This document shows, piece after piece, positions 17,792 through 25,327 of a DNA stretch of 64,000 bases (the stretch's first letter is position 1; every line of letters starts with the position of its first letter). The notes under the pieces were generated by a model that saw only the letters and a list, made by a program, of their open reading frames with translations, did no database searches and was not told the origin of the DNA. The stretch spans positions 1,178,001-1,242,000 of the forward strand of contig NZ_LS483250.1 of the NCBI RefSeq assembly GCF_900465055.1, written 5' to 3'. A program made the position numbers and the translations under genes. Origin of the DNA: Moritella yayanosii. GTDB taxonomy: Bacteria > Pseudomonadota > Gammaproteobacteria > Enterobacterales > Moritellaceae.

Positions 17792-18601
17792 CTACTTATT
17801 TAACACAAATTCTTCAATAACCAGTGCGACACCATCGTCATTATGACTGGCGGTAATATGATTAGCGATAGCTTTAATGTCATCAGTAGCATTAGCCATG
17901 GCTACGCCCAAACCAGCATATTCTAGCATTTGCTTATCGTTACCGGCGTCACCCATGCAAATCACTTCATCAGCGTTAATGCCAAACTGTTGCGCAATGG
18001 CTTTAACACCGATGCCTTTGTGGCTGTCGGTATGAAGAAACTCTAAAAAGAACGGCGCACTTTGCAAAATGTTATATTGCTCGTAGAGTGATGCTGGTAA
18101 TTGCGCAATCGCGGCAGATAGTTTTTCTGGCTCGTCAATCATCATCACTTTTAGCATTTCTTCATCATCACTTAGGGTACTAAAGTCCACTTCAGTGATA
18201 GACAGACCATTAATTTTAGCTTCATGGTCGGTATAGTAATTATGTTTAGGGGTGATCAGTCCCGCTTTGACTGAAAATGCATGCACGTGCACACCGAGCT
18301 TGTTGGCTAATTCGGCAAGTTTTTTGGCATCTGCACCCGTCACTGTTTGGCTACGCAACAACCGCTTGTCCGCAACTTGATAAACTAAGCTGCCATTGTA
18401 ACAAGCAACATAATCATCTTTACCTGTCATACCCAATTCTTCTAACGCCCAATTCATGCCTTCCAGTGGTCGTCCTGAAGCAAGCACGACACGCGTACCC
18501 TGCGCTATTGCAGCAAGGATCGCTTGCTTATTACGCGGTGAAATAGCACCGTGAGAATTAAGTAAAGTACCATCCATATCTAACGCGATTAATTTATACA
18601 T
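17792..18601 (-). CDS. Cof-type HAD-IIB sugar phosphatase (YidA-like)
   Basis: A 269-residue HAD-superfamily phosphatase. Motif I is LDMDGTLL (8-15), motif II is ASGRP (about 41-45), motif III is the Lys in SHKGIG, and motif IV is GDAGND (about 217-222) followed by ML. A C2B cap occupies about 85-190. These enzymes dephosphorylate sugar phosphates in the cytoplasm. The substrate is not predictable. Confidence 0.9.
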   Translation of the reverse strand: MYKLIALDMDGTLLNSHGAISPRNKQAILAAIAQGTRVVLASGRPLEGMNWALEELGMTGKDDYVACYNGSLVYQVADKRLLRSQTVTGADAKKLAELANKLGVHVHAFSVKAGLITPKHNYYTDHEAKINGLSITEVDFSTLSDDEEMLKVMMIDEPEKLSAAIAQLPASLYEQYNILQSAPFFLEFLHTDSHKGIGVKAIAQQFGINADEVICMGDAGNDKQMLEYAGLGVAMANATDDIKAIANHITASHNDDGVALVIEEFVLNK

Positions 18602-18726
18602 ACAACCTCAGGAAATTACGTTCAACAATATTGTGGTTATATTACAACAAAGAGGTAGGCGATTCAGCAATAAATACACAATACCCCAAACACGTCACAC
18701 TTTAATGTAATAAACACACATAAAAA

Positions 18727-18762
18727 AAGCGGTGGCATTGAATTAACTCAATACCACCGCTT
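18727..18762 (-). terminator. Intrinsic terminator of the cold-shock/membrane fusion gene
   Basis: A 15-bp stem (18727-18741 with 18748-18762, one wobble) has a 6-nt loop. Read leftward it is followed by seven T. It lies 54 nt after the stop of the gene ending at 18816. Confidence 0.85.
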
Positions 18763-18815
18763 CATATTTTATATCATGTCAAAAGACAGTCTTGGCTCGA
18801 TTACATCGAGCTATT

Positions 18816-19499
18816 TCAATGTGCCGTATTAACAAACCACATAGAAATTGCGAAAACAGCACCTAGAATAACAACCGCGCCTACTAATAGCAGTGGGTTA
18901 AATTTACGTAATTGCTTTGCTTTCGCTTTCATTTCAGAATTACTTACACGCTGAAACTGCCCTGCTACGGCTATAACATTGGCGTCAATGATTGCTACAG
19001 ATTCTGCACATTCCACGTCGTTATTACACGGAACATCTTCTGTAACTAATGCAAAGTCACCACTAAATGAATGCATAGTGAAATTTTCACCACCTTCAGA
19101 GAAGGTCTTCTTTTCCACATTTGTATTTAAAATAGCATTACAACCGATGTCTGCCGCCAATTGCTTAATATGGCTACGACCTTCGTTTTGATCTTTAAAG
19201 AAACGTGTGCTTAGTGTATATCTTGCAACAACATGCCCGTATCTTGGTTGATTGCTTTTCGCTGTGAAAAAAGCCACCAACTGTTTTTTAAAGTTAACAT
19301 CCGGTACGTGTACTTGTTTTGCGGCAAGGCCTTTTGGTGTTGTTGTTGGTTCGAATTCAACAACAACATCCTTCACCAATTTAGATTCATTGGCTTTATC
19401 GAGCAAGCTCGACACATGTAAGAAATAACTCTCGCCATCATCGCCACAAATAAAACCAAACTTCTTTGCAGAAATGTACGATATAATTTTTCCTTTCAC
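18816..19499 (-). CDS. Cold-shock-domain protein with C-terminal membrane anchor
   Basis: This 227-residue protein joins three parts. Residues 1-65 are a cold-shock domain ([16 protein letters not shown] as RNP1-like, YFLHVSSL as RNP2-like). Residues ~82-170 are a domain with [10 protein letters not shown] and [13 protein letters not shown], recalling the YbjQ/YdgH style GANA fold, a loose resemblance only. Residues ~203-224 are a single hydrophobic helix near the C-terminus ([20 protein letters not shown]). No signal peptide is present, so the nucleic-acid-binding end should face the cytoplasm. I know no described function for this arrangement. It lies 31 nt downstream of def on the same strand. 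Confidence 0.7.
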   Translation of the reverse strand: MKGKIISYISAKKFGFICGDDGESYFLHVSSLLDKANESKLVKDVVVEFEPTTTPKGLAAKQVHVPDVNFKKQLVAFFTAKSNQPRYGHVVARYTLSTRFFKDQNEGRSHIKQLAADIGCNAILNTNVEKKTFSEGGENFTMHSFSGDFALVTEDVPCNNDVECAESVAIIDANVIAVAGQFQRVSNSEMKAKAKQLRKFNPLLLVGAVVILGAVFAISMWFVNTAH

Positions 19500-19530
19500 T
19501 TAACTAGCTCCTTCAGCATTGCTCTAGACC

Positions 19531-20037
19531 TTATTCGGCCATCTCTTTAATTGTTTTTTTAACTTTTTTAAGTGCCATTTTCTTTTTCAATGGCGACAGG
19601 TAATCAATAAAAAGCGTACCTTTAAGATGATCAATCTCGTGTTGCATTGCAATCGCTAAAAAGTCATCGTCATTGATTTCAATTGCGTTGCCTTCACGAT
19701 CCAATGCCGTTACTTTCACTTTCGTAAAACGTTCAACGTCTGCATAGTAGCCAGGAATAGATAAACACCCTTCTTGGCCACTTTCTTTGTTTTCACCTTC
19801 AACAACAACAGGGTTGATTAATACCATAGGTTCATTACGATCCTCTGAAATATCAATAACAACAACGGCTTCTTTACGACCAACTTGCGTTGAAGCAAGA
19901 CCAATACCGTCGTCTGTTTTGTACATAGTCTCAAGCATGTCATCGATCAATGTTTGAACTGTACTTACATCTGCTACTGTTTCAGCGGGTATCTCTAATT
20001 TTTTGTTTGGTGCCGTAAGAATAGTTAATACTGCCAT
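19531..20037 (-). CDS. def: Peptide deformylase (second-copy type)
   Basis: The 168-residue enzyme has all three family motifs: GIGLASTQVG (44-53, with Ser in place of the second Ala of GxGLAAxQ), EGCLS (89-93, metal Cys) and HEIDH (133-137, metal His and catalytic Glu). It removes formyl groups from nascent proteins. The usual partner fmt is not adjacent, and the sequence differs from the classical def-fmt copy, so this is probably a paralogue. Confidence 0.92.
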   Translation of the reverse strand: MAVLTILTAPNKKLEIPAETVADVSTVQTLIDDMLETMYKTDDGIGLASTQVGRKEAVVVIDISEDRNEPMVLINPVVVEGENKESGQEGCLSIPGYYADVERFTKVKVTALDREGNAIEINDDDFLAIAMQHEIDHLKGTLFIDYLSPLKKKMALKKVKKTIKEMAE

Positions 20038-20148
20038 ATGTCTTTGAATCCTGGTTTTGTTAATATATTACAAACGTGCGTATTTTAAGCGTGCGTATTC
20101 TACACCTGCATATTACAAGCGCCGTAGTATAGCTTATATACTCAAACG

Positions 20149-20160
20149 ACTTCAAGATGC
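20149..20160. repeat. Second copy of the ACTTCAAGATGC intergenic word
   Basis: The 12-base word is identical to 17747-17758 and lies in the 220-bp gap between def and the TPR gene. The preceding TATACTCAA resembles the context of the first copy. No gene is evident in this gap. Confidence 0.4.
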
Positions 20161-20260
20161 GAATTAAAAGACGATCGAGATCGGATAATCTGGCTATCCG
20201 TCCTAATAAAAATACAGTTAAACACAGACAAAGAGCTAAAAACGAAGACAATAGGTATTA

Positions 20261-21466
20261 TTAGCTTAATAAATAATCAATCTGTGCTAACCAATCTTGT
20301 GCTGTTTTCATATATTGTGATTGTTTAATAAGCCTAAACTGCTTACGAGCATGTATATAATCTTTATTTTCAAAATAACTCACCGCCAATAATAATCGCC
20401 AATAATCATTACGAGGTTGTTGCTTAATCTGTCGTTGCAACAATTCAATAGCCAAATGCCAGCGTGCTTGACTATATGCCAATTGACTACTAATCATCAG
20501 TTGCTCATTGGTTTTATCGACCTTTTTTTCAAGCAATGCTAGCGCTTCTGATTTACGCTCGGCCATTAGATAAGCTTGGATAAGTAACTGCCGATACTTT
20601 GAGGCATCACACTCTGAGCAATATTTAACAGCTTGCGGAGTAAACTTATCGGCTTCTTTTTCCAGTATCTGAACCGCTCGATTTGGTGCTTGCTGCTGAA
20701 TTAATAACTGACTATAAAATAATAGACTACGCAAAGGTAATAACCTTGACTTATAGGCACTGCCAAATACGTTTAGCGCTTGCTCTGGCTTATCAAGTTC
20801 ATACCAGCTATAAGCTAACCGCTCCCAATAGAGTGGATTATTAATGTATTTTTCTGTCAGTAATTGCAACAACGTATTTTCAGCCGTTAATTGCTTGGTC
20901 TGTTGTAATAACGCTAACAAAAAACGATAGCGTGATTCATCAACCTCTAAGACTAAGGCCTGTTCAATACTTTGCTGTGCCGATACCAACGTCTGTAACT
21001 GATAAAAACTTTTCGCTTGTAATGTAAATATCATCGCACGATCAGATAAACTCGTTTGTGACGGCATCGACAGCCAATGCTCACTTTGCCTAATAACATC
21101 AGAGTAACGCTGTAAACGATAATATAATTGTACCGTTAATTTCATCAACGCCGGCTTGGATTCCTCTTGTCCTGGTAGGTCAAGCAATAATTCAGCCTGA
21201 TGAACAGTACAAATATCTCGCTCTAATGCAGTACATGCTTGTAGATGTAAATAAGCGGCCATTTGTTTAGCTTTAGTACCCGCATTAGCAACTTGTAACT
21301 GAAATTGTTCAATTTGTGGCAAAATAAGATGAGGATCTTGTTCAAGCTGATATGTTAATTGTTGATACCGCCGATAATATGATGTATCAGCGGCATGTGC
21401 ATTTACGACTACAAGCGCCAGCATACCAACACAAGATAACAGAACCTGCCTTTTAACCTTGTCCAT
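20261..21466 (-). CDS. TPR-repeat protein of the TonB2 cluster
   Basis: A 401-residue periplasmic protein with a signal peptide (VKRQVLLSCVGMLALVVVNAHA, about 1-25) and about eight degenerate tetratricopeptide-like helix pairs, such as NPLYWERLAYSWYELDKPEQAL and PRNDYWRLLLAVSYFENKDYIHA. It is the last gene of the leftward operon, 7 nt after tonB. In Vibrio the same slot after tonB2 is filled by a TPR protein. Its role there is not settled, but a periplasmic adaptor for energy transduction is plausible. Confidence 0.85.
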   Translation of the reverse strand: MDKVKRQVLLSCVGMLALVVVNAHAADTSYYRRYQQLTYQLEQDPHLILPQIEQFQLQVANAGTKAKQMAAYLHLQACTALERDICTVHQAELLLDLPGQEESKPALMKLTVQLYYRLQRYSDVIRQSEHWLSMPSQTSLSDRAMIFTLQAKSFYQLQTLVSAQQSIEQALVLEVDESRYRFLLALLQQTKQLTAENTLLQLLTEKYINNPLYWERLAYSWYELDKPEQALNVFGSAYKSRLLPLRSLLFYSQLLIQQQAPNRAVQILEKEADKFTPQAVKYCSECDASKYRQLLIQAYLMAERKSEALALLEKKVDKTNEQLMISSQLAYSQARWHLAIELLQRQIKQQPRNDYWRLLLAVSYFENKDYIHARKQFRLIKQSQYMKTAQDWLAQIDYLLS

Positions 21467-21473
21467 ATTTATA

Positions 21474-22145
21474 TTATGACTCCAGTTGATAGCGAATAAT
21501 TATACGTTGCCACTCTGTTTGTGCAGGTGGATCAAAACGCCAACGCATGACAGCTCTTGTGGCGGAACGGACAAATATATCAGCGGGATGCTGCTGAACA
21601 ACTTTGACCTGCTGCACTCTACCTTTAACTGTAATCTTAAGTTCAAGAACAACAAAACCCTCGATAGCTCGCTGTTTCGCCACTGGCGGATACTGAGGTG
21701 GTAATTGAAATACTGGTTTAGCAAACCTTATATTTGTCATCATTTGACTACCTAACTGCTTGCCATTTGGTGAGAATTGCAACGTTATTGGTTGTAGCTT
21801 AGTTTCAGACATAGGTATATCTGTTAATACCTTAGGTATTTTTACCAGACTATTCATTGCTAACAGCGACAAATTAACCGACATTGGCGGTGGCGTACTT
21901 AATTGCGGAGCCGATGTAAGTTTAGTGATTAACTCAGGTTCAATCTCTTCTATCTGTCTATCAGCAACAAAATATACTTTGGCTAATGAAACTGGCGTAT
22001 ATGTATTAACGATAGCCTCTCCCATCGTGAGTTGATAAATCAAGGCGACTAATCCTAAGTTAATAACGACAGCAAATAGCCCTATTATCAAACAGCTTTT
22101 ATTAGATCTTGTCGGTAGCAACAGCAACATTGGCAACTCCGGCAA
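21474..22145 (-). CDS. tonB2: TonB2-type energy transducer
   Basis: This 223-residue protein has an N-terminal membrane anchor (about 16-40, SCLIIGLFAVVINLGLVALIYQ) and a short linker that lacks the long Pro-Glu/Pro-Lys run of TonB1. The C-terminal TonB domain includes PPQYPPVAKQRAIEGFVVLELKI, GRVQQVKVVQ and MRWRFDPP. It couples the ExbBD proton motor to outer-membrane receptors. The gene overlaps exbD by 44 nt, although a second ATG at 22130 would shorten the overlap. The short form is typical of Vibrio TonB2. Confidence 0.92.
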   Translation of the reverse strand: MPELPMLLLLPTRSNKSCLIIGLFAVVINLGLVALIYQLTMGEAIVNTYTPVSLAKVYFVADRQIEEIEPELITKLTSAPQLSTPPPMSVNLSLLAMNSLVKIPKVLTDIPMSETKLQPITLQFSPNGKQLGSQMMTNIRFAKPVFQLPPQYPPVAKQRAIEGFVVLELKITVKGRVQQVKVVQQHPADIFVRSATRAVMRWRFDPPAQTEWQRIIIRYQLES

Positions 22146-22506
22146 TCCTAATTTTATCGATAACAGTAATTAACCGACCACTTGTCACATCTTTATCTAC
22201 CTGAATCACAGCAGAAGAACTCCCTGTCGAACTTACTTTAGCTTTAACGTAGGCACTCAAATCAGTCAATTTAATCGGGCCTTGGTCTAAGCTGATTTCC
22301 CCCTCTTTATCAATAGTAACCATCAATTTGACCACGTCACTACTATCATTTGTTGTACTTTGTGGACGATCGATGTTAATCGTGTTTTGTTGTTGAAACG
22401 ACGCCGTTAAAATAAAGAATATCAATAAAATAAATACTATATCAATCAAAGGGGTCATATCGATAATGGCATTATCATCTTGTTCTTGAGTATGTTGAAA
22501 ACGCAT
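22102..22506 (-). CDS. exbD2: ExbD2 biopolymer transport protein
   Basis: The 134-residue protein has one membrane helix (about 17-40) with the proton-path aspartate in MTPLIDIVFILLIFFILT, followed by a periplasmic domain. It is the ExbD subunit of the TonB motor. It starts 3 nt after exbB2 and overlaps tonB2 at its 3' end, so translation is tightly coupled. Confidence 0.93.
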   Translation of the reverse strand: MRFQHTQEQDDNAIIDMTPLIDIVFILLIFFILTASFQQQNTINIDRPQSTTNDSSDVVKLMVTIDKEGEISLDQGPIKLTDLSAYVKAKVSSTGSSSAVIQVDKDVTSGRLITVIDKIRIAGVANVAVATDKI

Positions 22507-22509
22507 AAA

Positions 22510-23019
22510 TTAACCTTTAATAAAACAATAACGAAATTGATCAATAATAATTTGATTACGACGATTAAGATTATGAGCCAGATACAGGCCAGAAAGTGAT
22601 GTAACTAAACCAGCTAATGTCGTCAACAATGCCTGGCTAATTCCACCAGCAAGCTGTTGTTGTACATTCATTTTATCCAACTGAGTAAAACTAACTATCA
22701 TGCCGTCGACAGTACCTAACAAACCCAAAAATGGTAAAATCTGAATACAAATACGGATCCAAGGCATACCGCAATCAAGCATTAATGTCGCTTGACTGAG
22801 CCAGGCCTTGAGTAACTGTTGTTGATGCCAGAATGGTAGATTAAGCTGATGCAAAGAAATAGCTTGCAGAGAAGTCTGCAATTGCGGTTGGATATAGCGC
22901 TGGCGCCAATATACCGTTAAGATCAATCCCCACATCACCACGGATAATAAAATGATCATCCAAACAAGCATCCCTGCCTGATAAAAAAACTGAAGCAACA
23001 TAGCCATTACTGCTGCCAC
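22510..23019 (-). CDS. exbB2: ExbB2 proton-channel protein
   Basis: A 169-residue MotA/TolQ/ExbB-family protein with three membrane helices. The family core GLLGTVDGMIVSFTQL and the last-helix pattern GGISQALLTTLAGLVTSLSGL are intact. It forms the pentameric channel with ExbD2. Its start overlaps ttpC by 13 nt. It is the short ExbB that pairs with the long TtpC paralogue upstream. Confidence 0.93.
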   Translation of the reverse strand: MAAVMAMLLQFFYQAGMLVWMIILLSVVMWGLILTVYWRQRYIQPQLQTSLQAISLHQLNLPFWHQQQLLKAWLSQATLMLDCGMPWIRICIQILPFLGLLGTVDGMIVSFTQLDKMNVQQQLAGGISQALLTTLAGLVTSLSGLYLAHNLNRRNQIIIDQFRYCFIKG

Positions 23020-24326
23020 CCACTATGGCGAGCAACAACCAATCCGGCAGCTTGCTGTTCCAACAGCACAATTAATCGATTAGCCTGATTTTTTACCCCA
23101 CAATGGATAAGTAATAAAGGTACCGCGACAATCAATCCAAGTTCCGTCGTCAATAAGGCTTGGGCAATCCCCCCTGATAATAATTGACTATTGGCACTGC
23201 CCTGCTCGGTAATCACTCTAAAGGTTTCAATCATACCTGCCACTGTACCTAACAGCCCCAGTAAAGGTGGGATCCCTGTCAATACAGCGAGTGATGCTAA
23301 ACCCTTGCGTAATACTGGCACCTCTTTTAATACGGCAGCATCAATGACAGCCTCCAACAGCGTAATATCACCGTCTTTAGCTTGCTCCAATTCGGCAATT
23401 TCAACCGCGTTAAGAATACGCCCTAAACTACTTCTATCATTGACTTCACTATGCATTATTTGCCATTGCACCGCTTGCTGTTCACGACATAATGAATAAC
23501 AGCGAACCGCTGCAATAAATACGGCAATAGCACCAATAATAGCGATTAAAACACCAATGATGCCAGCCGGACGTAAACGTTCAAAAAGGGTCGGTTCCTG
23601 CGCTTTTTTCTGTAATAATTTACCCAAGCTAGGATCAATTCTCATCCCACCGATCACGGGTTTAATATCCGGTTGAGGACTAAATACCTGCCACACTTTG
23701 TGCTCGGGTAAATAACTTAACCAACCAAACTGACTGTGACTCGTAAATGGACCCCATTGCGTTATTAGGCTCGTTTTACGCACTCCGTCTGGCATAATAA
23801 TTGACGTATCATATTGATGTACTTCACTGGTATATAACAATTGTTCGACGAGTGCCTGCCACAATTGATATATTTGTTTTATATCCACATCCTGAGATAA
23901 ACCCGTTTGAAAACCACTCGTATCTAAGCCCCACAGACCGGAAGGTTTGACTCGTTCAAGTAATAAATTGCCATGCTCAACAATCGTCATAGACAAGGTT
24001 TTCAATGCCTGCTGTTCTTTTTGCCACAGTTGCTGCTTCTGACGTAATTGCTGTTGCAATAACAATAGCTGCTCTTCCGCTTCTTGATTATACCGTTGAC
24101 GGTTGAGCAAATTATCCTTCGCCGTTTGCAATTTCTTACGCTGTTCAGTCAACTCGCCCTTAAAATTAATAACTAATTCTTCTGCCGCTTTAATTTCATG
24201 GTTAGTCGCTTGCTTTACTTGTTGTAAAATATTGCCTAATGAGACCTTTGGCATTGAAAACTCCATCGAGTTTACGAAAAACGACGTGCTCATCAATATA
24301 ATGCCGGAAAATAATAAGTGTCTCAT
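23007..24326 (-). CDS. ttpC: TtpC, long ExbB-like protein of the TonB2 system
   Basis: This 439-residue protein has a signal-like N-terminus, a long periplasmic coiled coil (about 30-125) rich in Gln/Lys, a periplasmic domain, and then a MotA/TolQ/ExbB domain (about 255-430) with GLLGTVAGMIETFRVI and GGIAQALLTTELGLIVAVPLLL. This is the TtpC architecture, which Vibrio TonB2 systems need in addition to ExbB2/ExbD2. The gene overlaps the upstream DUF3450 gene by 4 nt. Confidence 0.92.
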   Translation of the reverse strand: MRHLLFSGIILMSTSFFVNSMEFSMPKVSLGNILQQVKQATNHEIKAAEELVINFKGELTEQRKKLQTAKDNLLNRQRYNQEAEEQLLLLQQQLRQKQQLWQKEQQALKTLSMTIVEHGNLLLERVKPSGLWGLDTSGFQTGLSQDVDIKQIYQLWQALVEQLLYTSEVHQYDTSIIMPDGVRKTSLITQWGPFTSHSQFGWLSYLPEHKVWQVFSPQPDIKPVIGGMRIDPSLGKLLQKKAQEPTLFERLRPAGIIGVLIAIIGAIAVFIAAVRCYSLCREQQAVQWQIMHSEVNDRSSLGRILNAVEIAELEQAKDGDITLLEAVIDAAVLKEVPVLRKGLASLAVLTGIPPLLGLLGTVAGMIETFRVITEQGSANSQLLSGGIAQALLTTELGLIVAVPLLLIHCGVKNQANRLIVLLEQQAAGLVVARHSGWQQ

Positions 24327-25159
24327 GATAGTCCCTCAACAGAAGCTGGGTTCGGTCGTGGTAGTGTCATAATATCTGGCGCTATATTGCCAGCTGCTAC
24401 AGCGATCGCCTGACGCAAAGGCTGAAACCATTTATCCTCAAGCTGTACCCATCCTTCTCCTTGCTTCCAAATAGCAGCCTGCTGACCATCAATACTTAGC
24501 CAGTAATAACCTAAACGGCCCACGCGTAAAAAGTTAACCATACGCTCACTATCTAAAGTACCTAACCAAGTTTCAGCTGCGTAACCATAACTTAACTCCA
24601 CCTGATAGGCATCTAACACTTGTGCCATTTTATCCCCTAATATAATACGAGGATCGGCCAAATTCTGAATCAAAATTTGCAAACGCAGCTTCCTCTCGAC
24701 CTGTAAAAACGGTATATCACTCTCAACCACTTGCTGCAAAGTACTCAACATATCCTGCATCAACGGACTCACTGCAATTTGAGTTTTTCTAACCTGCTCT
24801 CGTTGTCGCTCTAATTCATCATTTGCGTTGTGTAATGCATTAATTTGGCTATCAAGTTGTAGCTGATATTTATCAGCTACGCGCTGTTGCCATAGAACCT
24901 CTCGATACTGTTGTTGCAGTATCTGCTGTTCATCAGATAACTGGCTGACAGCTACTTGAGCTTGCTGACTAGCACGTAAGCCTTGGTTATCAACAGCGAT
25001 GACTTGCTGAAGGTCAGTTGCTTGAGCATGTATATTTAATACCCCAAAAAATAAGCTAGAAATAGCTAATTTAATAACACCTACACTAATGCACTTTTGA
25101 TGACGCCCAGAAAAGCAGCGTAAGGAATCTAATAACCGATGTTCTTTATTGTCATTCAT
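24323..25159 (-). CDS. DUF3450 periplasmic protein, first gene of TonB2 operon
   Basis: The 278-residue protein has an N-terminal hydrophobic export segment (about 26-46, ending HAQA), a long coiled coil (about 50-130), and a C-terminal region with GRLGYYWLSIDGQQAAIW that marks DUF3450. Members always lead TonB2/TtpC operons in Vibrio-like bacteria. The function is unproven, but a periplasmic partner of TtpC is likely. It diverges from the receptor gene across 168 bp that hold a Fur-like box. Confidence 0.88.
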   Translation of the reverse strand: MNDNKEHRLLDSLRCFSGRHQKCISVGVIKLAISSLFFGVLNIHAQATDLQQVIAVDNQGLRASQQAQVAVSQLSDEQQILQQQYREVLWQQRVADKYQLQLDSQINALHNANDELERQREQVRKTQIAVSPLMQDMLSTLQQVVESDIPFLQVERKLRLQILIQNLADPRIILGDKMAQVLDAYQVELSYGYAAETWLGTLDSERMVNFLRVGRLGYYWLSIDGQQAAIWKQGEGWVQLEDKWFQPLRQAIAVAAGNIAPDIMTLPRPNPASVEGLS

Positions 25160-25207
25160 TATTTTTAGTTGTTTATTAAAGATATTTGAATAATAACTCT
25201 AATTGCA

Positions 25208-25226
25208 AATGAAAACAATTATCATT
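25208..25226. promoter_or_regulatory. Fur-box-like operator between TonB2 operon and receptor operon
   Basis: The core 25210-25224 (TGAAAACAATTATCA) matches 12 of 14 defined positions of the 7-1-7 Fur motif TGATAAT-N-ATTATCA. It lies in the 168-bp divergent spacer, about 100 nt before the receptor start and 50 nt before the DUF3450 start, so iron-loaded Fur could repress both directions. Confidence 0.7.
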
Positions 25227-25327
25227 TAGATTAAATCTGTGTTATTTTCCCCACCCTTACTTATATCTGAGTATTAAAACCACATTTTTAAGCATGAAAA
25301 CTTACAAAAAGTCATCAAGGTAGCAGA

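Noticed and set aside
20060-20251. 63-residue minus-strand ORF
   Set aside because: It contains the dispersed ACTTCAAGATGC repeat, has no ribosome-binding site and shows no domain.
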